Source: Salinivirgaceae bacterium
GTDB taxonomy: Bacteria; Bacteroidota; Bacteroidia; Bacteroidales; SZUA-534
NCBI GenBank assembly: GCA_017527435.1
Contig: JAFXQB010000005.1
Span: forward strand, 101,322-165,321
Length of the DNA: 64,000 bases
Direction: 5' to 3'
Position numbers and translations under genes: made by a program. This document shows, piece after piece, positions 41,181 through 49,752 of the stretch (position 1 is its first letter; every line of letters begins with the position of its first letter). The notes under the pieces are model-generated. The model saw nothing but the letters and a program-made list of their open reading frames with translations, was not told the origin of the DNA and did not search any database.

Positions 41181-42601
41181 TATTCTTCAGTATTCGTTTC
41201 GTTATTTTCCTCGGTTTTGTTGTGCACAAGCTGCGCCATCATTTCGGCCTCCATAACCAAAGCCGAGCCAATGAACATCTGTCCGCGCATATGGCACAGG
41301 CCGCGGCGAACAGGGGCAAGGTATTCGAGTTTGAAAATGAGCGTGTCGCCCGGCACCACCTTGCGCTTGAACTTCACGTTGTCGATTTTCAGGAAGTAGG
41401 TTGACCACTCCTGCGGCTTTTCAAGGTCTTTCAGCACCAGAATTCCGCCCACTTGCGCCATCGCTTCAATCTGAAGCACGCCGGGCATTACGGGCTCTTG
41501 CGGAAAGTGGCCCACAAAGAACGGTTCGTTCATTGTGACGCATTTGATTCCAACCACCGAGTTTTCGGTCATCTCGATAATCTTGTCGACAAGCAGGAAC
41601 GGCGGCCGGTGGGGCAGCAGTTTCATTATGTCGTTGATGTCGTAGATGGGCTTTTGGTCGGGGTGGTAGATTGGCGCAACGCCGTTTTTCTGCTGGAACT
41701 TTATGCACTGGCGAATCTGCTTTGCAAACTCGGTGTTGGCAAAGTGTCCGGGCTTTTTGGCTATGAATTTGCCTTTTATTTTTCGTCCGGTCAGGGCCAG
41801 GTCGCCGATAATGTCGAGCAGCTTGTGGCGTGCCGGTTCGTTGTCGTATTTCAGGTCCTCGTTGAGGATTCCTTCGCGGGCTTTCACACGCGGCTTGTTG
41901 CAGAAGTCGGCAATGCGGTCGAACTCCTCTTGCGAGATTTTGTTCTCGACAATCACAATGGCGTTGTCGAGCTGTCCGCCGCGAATCAGGTTCATATTGA
42001 ACAGCGGAACCAGCTCGTGGGCGAAGACGAAGGTGCGGCAGTTGGCAATATTTTTTTCGAAATCGCTGATATCGTCAATGCTGGCGAACTGCTGTCCCAG
42101 AACCTTCGAGTTGAAGTCGATAAGCACGTCGATACTGAATTTTGAGTCGGGGTAGGCGATAATCTCAATTCCGCGCTCTTCGTTCACATATCGGATATTC
42201 TCTTTTACTTCAAAATATTGGCGTTCAGCGTCTTGTTCTTCGATTCCGGCTTTTTTCAGAGCTTCAAGAAACTCGATTGAGCTGCCGCTCATAATTGGTG
42301 TTTCGGGGCCGTCAATCTCGATAAGAATGTTGTCGATACCCTGACTGTAAACGGCAGCCATCACGTGCTCGATAGTCGAAACACGGGCATCGCCGCGGCC
42401 AATGGTGGTTCCGCGCGAAGTGTCAATCACATATTCGGCCAAAGCCGGAATAACGGGTTTCCCTTCTAAATCAATGCGTTGAAATTTGTATCCAAAATCG
42501 ATTGGGGCGGGTTTGAAAGTCATTTTCACGTGTGCCCCAGTGTGCAAACCAGTTCCTTCGACGGTAACTTCGTTTTTGATAGTCTGTTGCTTATCAGTCA
42601 T
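41180..42601 (-). CDS. lpxC-fabZ: Bifunctional LpxC deacetylase / FabZ dehydratase
   Basis: The 473-residue fusion is characteristic of Bacteroidota. Residues 1-310 are LpxC, the zinc deacetylase that commits UDP-acyl-GlcNAc to lipid A: G-T-G-L-H-T-G near 15-21, zinc-site E-H-V-M-A-A near 80, and H-K-L-L-D-I-I-G-D. Residues about 325-460 are FabZ, the 3-hydroxyacyl-ACP dehydratase of fatty acid synthesis (L-P-H-R-P-P-F-L-L-V-D, G-H-F-P-Q-E-P-V-M-P-G-V). ATG 42601 is chosen over the one at 42640, which overlaps the -7 box. lpxD, often next to this gene, is not in the window. Confidence 0.96.
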   Translation of the reverse strand: MTDKQQTIKNEVTVEGTGLHTGAHVKMTFKPAPIDFGYKFQRIDLEGKPVIPALAEYVIDTSRGTTIGRGDARVSTIEHVMAAVYSQGIDNILIEIDGPETPIMSGSSIEFLEALKKAGIEEQDAERQYFEVKENIRYVNEERGIEIIAYPDSKFSIDVLIDFNSKVLGQQFASIDDISDFEKNIANCRTFVFAHELVPLFNMNLIRGGQLDNAIVIVENKISQEEFDRIADFCNKPRVKAREGILNEDLKYDNEPARHKLLDIIGDLALTGRKIKGKFIAKKPGHFANTEFAKQIRQCIKFQQKNGVAPIYHPDQKPIYDINDIMKLLPHRPPFLLVDKIIEMTENSVVGIKCVTMNEPFFVGHFPQEPVMPGVLQIEAMAQVGGILVLKDLEKPQEWSTYFLKIDNVKFKRKVVPGDTLIFKLEYLAPVRRGLCHMRGQMFIGSALVMEAEMMAQLVHNKTEENNETNTEE

Positions 42602-42637
42602 TTTCAGCGATTTAATTGCGCTATTTAAAAAGTGGTG

Positions 42638-42669
42638 CAAAAATAAATGTTTTCACTCACAAACGCAAA
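42638..42669 (-). promoter_or_regulatory. lpxC-fabZ/lpxA promoter
   Basis: Minus strand TTTG (42669-42666), a 20-base spacer, TATTTTTG (42645-42638): full consensus. It lies 37 bp before the chosen start. Confidence 0.75.
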
Positions 42670-42752
42670 CAGATAATGCTGACAACAAACACTGAAGCTG
42701 ACGCAAATGCTGACACTAATAACAAACACTATCAATCCTTGAATTAAAAAAC

Positions 42753-42760
42753 TATATTTG
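42753..42760 (+). promoter_or_regulatory. -7 box TATATTTG of ileS
   Basis: Exact TAnnTTTG, 38 bp before ATG 42799; the -33 region has no TTTG. Together with the lpxC promoter it makes a divergent promoter region. Confidence 0.5.
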
Positions 42761-42798
42761 CGCGTTTTTTCGAGAAATCAATATAAAACATCATAATT

Positions 42799-45700
42799 AT
42801 GAGCGGTAAATTTCCAGAATACAAGCAGTTGGACTTGTCGCAGATTAACAAAGACGTCCTTGAGCAATGGAACAAGGACAACACCTTTCAGAAAAGTATC
42901 GACACTCGCGCGGGGCACCCGAAATTCATCTTCTTCGAAGGTCCGCCGTCGGCTAACGGAATGCCTGGCATTCACCACGTTATGGCGCGTAGCATTAAGG
43001 ACATCATCTGCCGATACAAGACGCTGCAGGGCTTTCTGGTCGACCGCAAGGCTGGCTGGGACACTCACGGCCTGCCCGTTGAGTTGGGCGTTGAGAAGCA
43101 ACTGGGCATCACCAAGGAAGACATCGGCAAGAAAATCAGCGTTGACGACTACAACCACGCCTGCCGTTCCGAAGTTATGAAGTACACCGCCCAATGGCGC
43201 GACCTGACCGCCAAAATGGGCTACTGGGTGAATATGGACGACCCCTACATCACCTACGACAACCGCTACATCGAAACGCTTTGGTATCTGCTTAAAACCA
43301 TCTATAACAAGGGGTTACTCTACAAGGGATACACCATTCAGCCGTACTCGCCCGCCGCTGGAACGGGCCTTTCGACTCACGAGTTGAACCAACCTGGCTG
43401 CTACCGCGACGTGAAGGACACCACCTGCACCGCGCAGTTTAAGGTTGCGGACGCTGACAATCAGTTGGTTAAAGATATTCTGGTGAAAGCCGACGCCGAC
43501 CACAAGCAACTCTTCATTCTGGCCTGGACCACCACGCCGTGGACCCTGCCGTCGAACACCGCTTTGTGCGTCGGGCCGAAGATTGACTATGTGGCCGTTG
43601 AGACCAAGAACCCCTACACCGAGCAGGCTTGCACGGTGATTGTGGCCAAATCGCGTTTCAGCGCCTATTTCAACGATAAGAACCCTGGCACGGTGATTGC
43701 CGAAATGAAGGGCACCGACCTTGTTGGCATCCACTACGAGCAGTTGTTCCCGTGGGTTGACCCGTGCGAACTGACTGACGACAAGCAGGTTGTGAATAAG
43801 AAAGCCGACGCCTTCCGCGTCATTCCTGGCGACTACGTGACCACCGAAGACGGTACAGGCATTGTGCACATTGCGCCAACGTTCGGCGCCGACGACGCCA
43901 AGGTGGCCAAGGCTGCTGGAATCCCGTCGCTGTTTATGATTAACAAGGCTGGCGAAACTCGCCCAATGGTCGATTTGACTGGCAAATACTACTTCACCGC
44001 CGACCTTGACGAGCAGTTTGTGCGCGATTTTGTCAACATCGGCATCTACAAGGAATATGAAGGCCGCTGGGTGAAGAACGCCTACGACCCGCAGTTCACC
44101 GTCAACGGAAAATACGACGAGCAGGCGGCGCAGAAAGCCGAGAATCTCGACATCTTCATCTGTATGAAAATGAAGGCCGAAGGCACTGTCTATAAGATTG
44201 AAAAACACGTGCATAACTATCCGCACTGCTGGCGCACTGACAAACCTGTGCTCTACTATCCGCTTGATAGTTGGTTCATCAAGGCCACTGCCGTGAAGGA
44301 CCAAATGGTGGAACTGAACAAGACCATCAACTGGAAGCCGCAGAGCACTGGCGAAGGCCGCTTTGGCAAGTGGCTCGAAAACATCAACGACTGGAACTTG
44401 AGCCGCTCGCGCTACTGGGGCACGCCGCTGCCCATCTGGCGCACCGAGGACGGCGCCGAGCAACTCTGCATCGGGTCGGTTGAGGAACTCTGCGCCGAGA
44501 TTGAGAAGGCTGTGGCCGCGGGCGTTATGAAAGAGAATCCGTACACGGCCAAGGGCTTCAAGGTTGGCGATTACTCGAAAGAGAACTACGACAAGATTGA
44601 CCTGCACCGCCCCTACATCGACGCTGTGGTGCTTGTCGCGCCAAGCGGCAAACCAATGTACCGCGAGAAAGACCTGATTGACGTGTGGTTCGACTCGGGC
44701 GCAATGCCGTTTGCGCAGCGCCACTGGCCGTTTGAGCACAAAGACGATTTCGACACGCTCTACCCCGCCGACTTCATTGCCGAGGGCGTCGACCAAACGC
44801 GAGGCTGGTTCTACACTCTGCACGCCATCAGCACAATGATTAACGGCAAGGTGGCCTTCAAAAACATCATCTCGAACGGCCTTGTGCTCGACAAAAACGG
44901 CAGCAAAATGTCGAAGCGCCTGGGCAACGCCGTCGACCCGTTCGCCACTATCGAGAAGTACGGTTCCGACCCGCTTCGCTGGTATATGATTACCAACGCG
45001 CAGCCGTGGGACAACCTGAAATTCGACATTGAGGGCGTTGACGAGGTGAAACGCAAATTCTTCGGAACTCTCTATAACACATACAGTTTCTTTGCGCTTT
45101 ACGCGAATGTTGACGGTTTCACTTATCGTGAGAAGGACATTCCGCTGGCCGAGCGCCCCGAGATTGACCGCTGGATTCTGTCGCTCTTGAACTCGCTCAT
45201 CAACGAGGTGCAGGACGCGCTCGACAACTACGAGCCAACCCGCGCGGGACGCGCCATTCAGGATTTCGTCATCGACAACTTGAGCAACTGGTACGTGCGC
45301 CTGAACCGCAAACGCTTCTGGGGCGGGCAGTACGACAACGACAAGATTGCAGCCTATCAGACGCTCTACACCTGCCTTGAGACGGTGGCCGTGCTGGGCA
45401 GCCCAATAGCGCCGTTCTATATGGATTTGCTCTACCGCGACCTGACGCAGGCCAATGGCCGCGCCGCCACATCGGTGCACCTGGCGCAGTTCCCCAAAGC
45501 CGACCGCTCGGCAATCGACACCGACCTTGAAGAGCGAATGGCACTGGCGCAGCGCATCTCGTCAATGGTTCTCGGTCTTCGCCGAAAGGTGAGCCTGAAG
45601 GTTCGCCAACCGTTGAGCAAGATTATGGTGCCCATCCACAGCGAGAAAATGCGCCGTCAGATTGAGGCCGTGAAGCCGATAATTATGACCGAGGTAAATG

Positions 45701-46272
45701 TGAAAGACATTGAACTGCTGGAAAATACAACGGGCATTCTGGTTAAGCGCATCAAGCCCGATTTCAAGGTTCTGGGACCGAAGTACGGCAAGATTATGAA
45801 GCAACTGTCGGCCGCCATCAGCCAAATGAGCCAAGAGGATATTGCCGCACTCGAGCAGGCCGAGAAATTCGACCTGACGGTTGACGGACAGGCAGTTACC
45901 ATCGTCCGCACCGACGTTGAGATTGTGTCGGAAGACATTCCTGGCTGGCTGGTGACCAACGAGGGTACGCTCACCGTGGCTCTCGACATCACCCTGACCG
46001 ACGAGTTGAAGAACGAGGGCGTGGCCCGCGAACTGGTGAACCGCATCCAAAACATCCGCAAGGACAGCGGCTTCGAGGTAACTGACAAAATCAACATCCG
46101 CATCTCGGACAACGCCTACTCAAACGGCGCCATCGAGGCCTTCGGGCAGTACATTGCAAGTCAGACACTCGCCAACAGCATCGAAATCGTCACCACCCTG
46201 ACCGCCGACAACGCCATCACGGTGGACATTGACGAAGAGGTGAATTTGTTTGTGGAGGTGAAGAAGGCGTGA
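42799..46272 (+). CDS. ileS: Isoleucine--tRNA ligase, long form
   Basis: The 1157-residue class I synthetase charges tRNA-Ile in the cytoplasm. The HIGH-type motif is P-S-A-N-G-M-P-G-I-H-H-V (about 50-61) and the KMSKS-type motif is G-S-K-M-S-K-R-L-G-N (about 700). The editing domain carries W-T-T-T-P-W-T-L-P-S-N near 240-250, and an anticodon-binding and long C-terminal region follow. The length and C-terminus fit the eukaryote-like class, which in bacteria is linked with natural mupirocin tolerance; that last point is inference. It is followed by rlmB 30 bp later. Confidence 0.97.
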   Translation: MSGKFPEYKQLDLSQINKDVLEQWNKDNTFQKSIDTRAGHPKFIFFEGPPSANGMPGIHHVMARSIKDIICRYKTLQGFLVDRKAGWDTHGLPVELGVEKQLGITKEDIGKKISVDDYNHACRSEVMKYTAQWRDLTAKMGYWVNMDDPYITYDNRYIETLWYLLKTIYNKGLLYKGYTIQPYSPAAGTGLSTHELNQPGCYRDVKDTTCTAQFKVADADNQLVKDILVKADADHKQLFILAWTTTPWTLPSNTALCVGPKIDYVAVETKNPYTEQACTVIVAKSRFSAYFNDKNPGTVIAEMKGTDLVGIHYEQLFPWVDPCELTDDKQVVNKKADAFRVIPGDYVTTEDGTGIVHIAPTFGADDAKVAKAAGIPSLFMINKAGETRPMVDLTGKYYFTADLDEQFVRDFVNIGIYKEYEGRWVKNAYDPQFTVNGKYDEQAAQKAENLDIFICMKMKAEGTVYKIEKHVHNYPHCWRTDKPVLYYPLDSWFIKATAVKDQMVELNKTINWKPQSTGEGRFGKWLENINDWNLSRSRYWGTPLPIWRTEDGAEQLCIGSVEELCAEIEKAVAAGVMKENPYTAKGFKVGDYSKENYDKIDLHRPYIDAVVLVAPSGKPMYREKDLIDVWFDSGAMPFAQRHWPFEHKDDFDTLYPADFIAEGVDQTRGWFYTLHAISTMINGKVAFKNIISNGLVLDKNGSKMSKRLGNAVDPFATIEKYGSDPLRWYMITNAQPWDNLKFDIEGVDEVKRKFFGTLYNTYSFFALYANVDGFTYREKDIPLAERPEIDRWILSLLNSLINEVQDALDNYEPTRAGRAIQDFVIDNLSNWYVRLNRKRFWGGQYDNDKIAAYQTLYTCLETVAVLGSPIAPFYMDLLYRDLTQANGRAATSVHLAQFPKADRSAIDTDLEERMALAQRISSMVLGLRRKVSLKVRQPLSKIMVPIHSEKMRRQIEAVKPIIMTEVNVKDIELLENTTGILVKRIKPDFKVLGPKYGKIMKQLSAAISQMSQEDIAALEQAEKFDLTVDGQAVTIVRTDVEIVSEDIPGWLVTNEGTLTVALDITLTDELKNEGVARELVNRIQNIRKDSGFEVTDKINIRISDNAYSNGAIEAFGQYIASQTLANSIEIVTTLTADNAITVDIDEEVNLFVEVKKA

Positions 46273-46302
46273 CAATTTGCGGATTGACAAACACTTAAGC
46301 AG

Positions 46303-47058
46303 ATGGAACAGCAGAACCGCAACCGGCACACCGATGATTATATTTTCGGCATTCGCGCCATAATCGAAGCCATCAGGTTTGGCAAGCAGGTGGACAAGAT
46401 TTTGATGAAAATCGGGCAGAACAACGAACTGACTCAGGAACTCACCGAACTCATCCGCCAGAACGGCATTCCCGTGCAGCGCGTGCCCGCTGAGCGGCTG
46501 GACCGCATAACCCGCAAGAACCATCAAGGTGTGATTGCGCTAATGTCGCCGATTGCTTTTTGCAAGATTGAAGACGTTGTGGCTCAGGCGTTTGAGAATG
46601 GAAAGATGCCGTTCGTTGTAGCTCTTGACGGTGTTACCGATGTGCGCAATTTCGGTGCCATCGTGCGTTCGGCTGAGTGTGCCGGCGTCGATGCCATTGT
46701 GGTTCCCGAAAAGGGTGCGTCGCGAATCGGTCCGGATGCTGTCAAGACTTCGGCAGGGGCGTTGCACAAGGTGCCCATCTGCCGCACATCGTCGATGAAA
46801 AAAACGTTGCAGATGCTTATGGATTCGGGGCTGAAAGTGTGCGGCGCAACTGAAAAAAACGACAATCTCTATTATAATCAAGACCTTACTGGCCCGGTTT
46901 GTCTGGTGATGGGCGCTGAAGATACTGGTCTGAGCGATGATGTGATGCGTCTTTGCGAACCATTGGTTAAGATTCCGATTCTTGGCGAAATTGAATCGCT
47001 CAATGTTTCAGCCGCTGCTGCGGTCCTGCTGTACGAAGTCGTACGTCAGCGGGGATAG
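46303..47058 (+). CDS. rlmB: 23S rRNA (guanosine-2'-O)-methyltransferase RlmB
   Basis: The 251-residue SpoU/TrmH-class methyltransferase has an N-terminal substrate-binding domain (about 1-75, Y-I-F-G-I-R-A-I-I-E-A-I) and a knotted SPOUT domain (about 95-250). The SPOUT motifs are D-G-V-T-D-V-R-N-F-G-A-I-V-R-S-A, M-G-A-E-D-T-G-L-S and I-P-I-L-G-E-I-E-S-L-N-V-S-A-A. It methylates a conserved guanosine in 23S rRNA (G2251 in E. coli). It is probably co-transcribed with ileS. Related TrmH enzymes look similar, but length and N-domain favour RlmB. Confidence 0.9.
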   Translation: MEQQNRNRHTDDYIFGIRAIIEAIRFGKQVDKILMKIGQNNELTQELTELIRQNGIPVQRVPAERLDRITRKNHQGVIALMSPIAFCKIEDVVAQAFENGKMPFVVALDGVTDVRNFGAIVRSAECAGVDAIVVPEKGASRIGPDAVKTSAGALHKVPICRTSSMKKTLQMLMDSGLKVCGATEKNDNLYYNQDLTGPVCLVMGAEDTGLSDDVMRLCEPLVKIPILGEIESLNVSAAAAVLLYEVVRQRG

Positions 47059-47062
47059 ACGC

Positions 47063-47443
47063 TCAATCCCGGCCATTCAGCAACAGTATCACAATCTGTG
47101 AATCGAAAACAAGATAGAAAACGTAGGCTACGGCAAAGTTGATGCCCACGGCACCGCTTTTTCCCGTAAAGGGGACAACCACCACAAACAATAGTATAAC
47201 GCTCAACAGCATTTTGAGCATGTTCAGCGCCATCACAATCATTGCTGCCTGCTGCTGGTGGCGTTGCGACACAATCCGCACCACAAACAGATGCAGCACG
47301 GTGAGCACGCCTAGAATACCGTAGATGAGCAGAATGTACGGTATCTGAATCTTTACAAATGCCGGCCACAAGGCAGCAGCCAGAAAATGAGCGGCTGGAA
47401 TGACCAGAACACCTGTAATCGATTTAACAACTCTGTTATTCAT
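47063..47443 (-). CDS. Small membrane protein with four helices, function unknown
   Basis: The 126-residue product has predicted helices at about 9-26, 29-52, 66-86 and 98-121. Charged residues sit only in the loops, for example R-I-V-S-Q-R-H-Q-Q-Q. The plan and the final F-A-V-A-Y-V-F-Y-L-V-F-D recall AtpI-like small proteins of Bacteroidota, but I cannot assign it. I chose ATG 47443, which starts 12 bp after the holB stop, over one at 47479 inside holB. It ends 4 bp from the convergent rlmB stop. Confidence 0.65.
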   Translation of the reverse strand: MNNRVVKSITGVLVIPAAHFLAAALWPAFVKIQIPYILLIYGILGVLTVLHLFVVRIVSQRHQQQAAMIVMALNMLKMLLSVILLFVVVVPFTGKSGAVGINFAVAYVFYLVFDSQIVILLLNGRD

Positions 47444-47454
47444 TTCGGCAGATT

Positions 47455-48588
47455 TTACTCGTTTGGCATCCGCAAGCATCGCGCCAGTGTGATGATGGTG
47501 TCCATAAATACGATTTTGGCGCCAGCATTGCGCGATATGTGGTATATGGCCTTGTCGAGCGTTTCGGCAATGAGCATTGAGTTTTGCGGGTGAATGAACC
47601 GAGAAAATTTGCTTGCAAAACCACTTTCATCATCGGTCAGATGAGCCATTTTATCGAGATGCTGGTTCACTATAAGATTTTCGCGCACCATACGCTCGCA
47701 ATATGCCAGGAAGGCTTTCTGTTTCTCGCGCCCCAATGCACCGAGTTCTTCGGCAAGGGCAACCATTTCAGGCGCTTTGAACGAGTAACTTGTGCGCATC
47801 AGTTTCATAAACAATTCAAGATTTTGCGCCAGATCGGCTGCGTGTCCGCAATAATCGAGCGCCCTGCCGAAATCGCCCTCACTAATACCGGCTATTTTTT
47901 CGGCCGCATTTGCACTGATACCCGCACGTTGCTGAAGACCGGCTTGAATGTCGCTGTCGGCAATGCGCGGAACCCTGACAAGTTGTGTTCGCGAGATGAT
48001 TGTGGGTAAGATGTTTTCAGCATTTTCGGCCACCAACAGGAACAGCGTCTTCGGATATGGTTCTTCAATGAGTTTGAGCAGTTTGTTGGCCGTTTCTGCA
48101 TTCATCTTCTCGGCCAGCCAGATAATCATAATCTTATACTCGGCGCTGAACGATTTCATTGAAAGTTTGCGGATAATCTCACTGCTCTCTTTGACCCGAA
48201 TGAGTCCCTGTGAGTTGCCGGCCCCAACAAAATCGAGCCACTGCTGATAATTCCCGTACGGATTCTGCATTATGAATTCCGACCATTTCTCGAAAAAGTT
48301 GTCGCTCACGCTCTTATCTTCGGATCCCGCGGTCGGAACAGGAAATACAAAATGAAGGTCGGGGAAGGCCAACTGTGAAATCTGCCTGCAACTGGGACAC
48401 TCGCCACACGAATCACTGTCGGTCCGGTGCTGGCAGTTGATATACTGCGCATAAGCAATGGCCAGCGGAAGCGAGCCGAAACCTTCGCGCCCCAAAAACA
48501 TCTGCGCATGGCTGATGCGGTTCTCTTTAACCGTGCCAATCAGATGCCGCTTGACATCGTCCTGCCCTATAATATCTGCAAATCTCAT
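47455..48588 (-). CDS. holB: DNA polymerase III subunit delta'
   Basis: The 377-residue AAA+ clamp-loader subunit opens F-A-D-I-I-G-Q-D-D-V-K-R-H-L. It has a degenerate P-loop, L-G-R-E-G-F-G-S-L, as usual for delta', which does not bind ATP. The zinc module is Cys52, Cys61, Cys64, Cys67 (C-x8-C-x2-C-x2-C). The E-x-A-N-K-L-L-K-L-I-E-E-P and I-S-R-T-Q sensor motifs follow. It loads the sliding clamp at the replication fork. The 4-TM protein gene follows on the same strand. Confidence 0.92.
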   Translation of the reverse strand: MRFADIIGQDDVKRHLIGTVKENRISHAQMFLGREGFGSLPLAIAYAQYINCQHRTDSDSCGECPSCRQISQLAFPDLHFVFPVPTAGSEDKSVSDNFFEKWSEFIMQNPYGNYQQWLDFVGAGNSQGLIRVKESSEIIRKLSMKSFSAEYKIMIIWLAEKMNAETANKLLKLIEEPYPKTLFLLVAENAENILPTIISRTQLVRVPRIADSDIQAGLQQRAGISANAAEKIAGISEGDFGRALDYCGHAADLAQNLELFMKLMRTSYSFKAPEMVALAEELGALGREKQKAFLAYCERMVRENLIVNQHLDKMAHLTDDESGFASKFSRFIHPQNSMLIAETLDKAIYHISRNAGAKIVFMDTIITLARCLRMPNE

Positions 48589-48731
48589 ACGAACAAAGAA
48601 ACAACCGAAATTCGAATCCGCAAAATGTTTTAGACACCATCAGTTTTTTTTGAAAAAAAGTTTTGCAAATTAAAAACGTGCGTCTATTTTTGCACCCGCA
48701 ATTAAGGGGTTATCCGAGATTGTTGGAAAAT

Positions 48732-48805
48732 TCCTCTTTAGCTCAGTTGGTTAGAGCACCTGACTGTTAATCAGGGGGTCCTTGGTTCAAGTCCAAGAAG
48801 GGGAG
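48732..48805 (+). tRNA. tRNA-Asn (anticodon GTT)
   Basis: All four arms can be folded: acceptor TCCTCTT with AAGGGGA (one G-T pair), D-arm GCTC/GAGC, anticodon stem CCTGA/TCAGG with loop CTGTTAA, and T-arm CTTGG/CCAAG. The discriminator is G805. The 3' CCA is not encoded (CA follows). A terminator hairpin follows directly. Confidence 0.96.
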
Positions 48806-48809
48806 CAAG

Positions 48810-48836
48810 AAGGTCGATGATGAGTCGACCTTTTTG
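48810..48836 (+). terminator. tRNA-Asn terminator
   Basis: Stem AAGGTCGA (48810-48817) with TCGACCTT (48825-48832), then T run. Confidence 0.85.
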
Positions 48837-48898
48837 TTTATATGATTTTTAACACTTTGTTATACAGCCCCACCTTCGATAATTACTATGTTGGAGAA

Positions 48899-48930
48899 TC
48901 CCGATAGCTATCAGGACAAGAAGGGGAGCA
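48899..48930 (+). pseudogene. Remnant of a second tRNA-Asn 3' end, preceded by a dispersed palindrome
   Basis: CAAGAAGGGGAGCA at 48917-48930 is identical to the last T-arm and acceptor bases of tRNA-Asn plus the CA after it (48794-48807), 123 bp away. Just before it is TCCCGATAGCTATCAGGA, one base off the palindrome at 32801-32818. The rest of the second tRNA is missing. Confidence 0.6.
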
Positions 48931-48936
48931 AAAACG

Positions 48937-48961
48937 AAGCCGATGAAAATCGGCTTTTTTG
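48937..48961 (+). terminator. Terminator after the tRNA remnant
   Basis: Stem AAGCCGAT (48937-48944), loop GAAA, ATCGGCTT (48949-48956), then T run. It has the same position relative to the tRNA end as the real tRNA-Asn terminator, but a different sequence. Confidence 0.85.
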
Positions 48962-49305
48962 TGTGAAAATCTTTTCATCCCCAATCCGCTTTTTTTCGGT
49001 TTTGCCATCACTTAGAGTGTCAGACCACATTATTACGACTCTGCTGATAATCAAATGATTATACGACCGTTCCCGCCGCATTTTTTGCACCAATGCATCC
49101 CGTTTTATCGGCATTTTTTCGCCATTAATACCAAAAAAGGTCAGTTTTGTCGGCTCGTAAGCCGTTTATGGATATGTATCGGCAAAAAACATTTTTTAGT
49201 CGAGAGTTGCTTGTCCTGTTTTTCAACATTTCATATTTTTACATCAGTGTTTTGAAAATACCGGCGTTTTGCCGATACTATTTAATAACTCTAAATTTTA
49301 TTTTT

Positions 49306-49677
49306 ATGAAAAAGAATTTTTTTAGAACCGCAATCATGAGCTTGGCGCTCGTATTGGGTGTGAACATTGCCAATGCGCAAATGGGTCAAATGCCTTCGCC
49401 TGACGAAATGGCAAAATTCCAGGCTGACCAGATGAAACAAACCGTTAACCTGACTGACGACCAGTACAACAAAGTGCTTGTTGTTTACAAAGAGCAAGGT
49501 GAAAAAATGGGTAAATTGTTCCAGGGCGGTGGCCAACCCGATATGAGCGAGTTCGCAAAAATGCAGGAAGAGCAGAACAAGAAACTGCAAGAAATCCTCA
49601 CCCCTGAGCAATTTAAAAAATGGGACGAGCATCAACAAGAAATGCGTCGTAACTGGGGTGGTGGTGGCGGCTTCTAA
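49306..49677 (+). CDS. Small periplasmic Spy/CpxP-like (LTXXQ-type) protein
   Basis: The 123-residue secreted protein has a signal peptide (1-24, ending I-A-N-A-Q). The mature part is helical with two L-T-x-x-Q-like motifs: V-N-L-T-D-D-Q-Y near 48-55 and I-L-T-P-E-Q-F-K-K-W near 98-107. A Gly-rich tail (G-G-G-G-G-F) closes it. LTXXQ proteins such as Spy and CpxP are ATP-independent periplasmic chaperones or stress sensors; a similar role is inferred. The upstream in-frame ATG at 49147 adds a segment with no family likeness and was rejected. A terminator follows at once. Confidence 0.78.
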   Translation: MKKNFFRTAIMSLALVLGVNIANAQMGQMPSPDEMAKFQADQMKQTVNLTDDQYNKVLVVYKEQGEKMGKLFQGGGQPDMSEFAKMQEEQNKKLQEILTPEQFKKWDEHQQEMRRNWGGGGGF

Positions 49678-49698
49678 TAGTTGCTTACTAATAAGAAT

Positions 49699-49731
49699 GC
49701 AGGCGGTTGGTTCTCATCCGCCTGTTTTTTC
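49699..49731 (+). terminator. Terminator of the Spy-like gene
   Basis: Stem CAGGCGG (49700-49706) with CCGCCTG (49718-49724), then TTTTTT. Confidence 0.88.
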
Positions 49732-49752
49732 CCCGTATGGGTCCGGGAATAA

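Larger units (their letters stand above)
48806..49305. other. 500-bp gap with two terminators and a tRNA remnant
   Basis: The gap holds the tRNA-Asn terminator, a palindrome copy (48899-48916), a 14-base copy of the tRNA 3' end (48917-48930) with its own terminator, and about 340 bp with no recognisable gene before the Spy-like start. Open frames in it have no start signals or family likeness. Confidence 0.6.

Noticed and set aside
43315..45480. A 721-codon open frame on the minus strand opposite ileS
   Set aside because: It is the antisense of a highly conserved synthetase gene with strong codon bias; the translation has no domain likeness, no start signal and no promoter.
48732..48930. tRNA-Asn as the border of an integrated element within this window
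   Set aside because: The repeated tRNA end is only 123 bp away and the interval has no genes; no integrase lies within reach. At most it is a scar.
48911..49255. Short frames on both strands in the 500-bp gap after tRNA-Asn
   Set aside because: They include a terminator hairpin and a tRNA fragment; no coding character.
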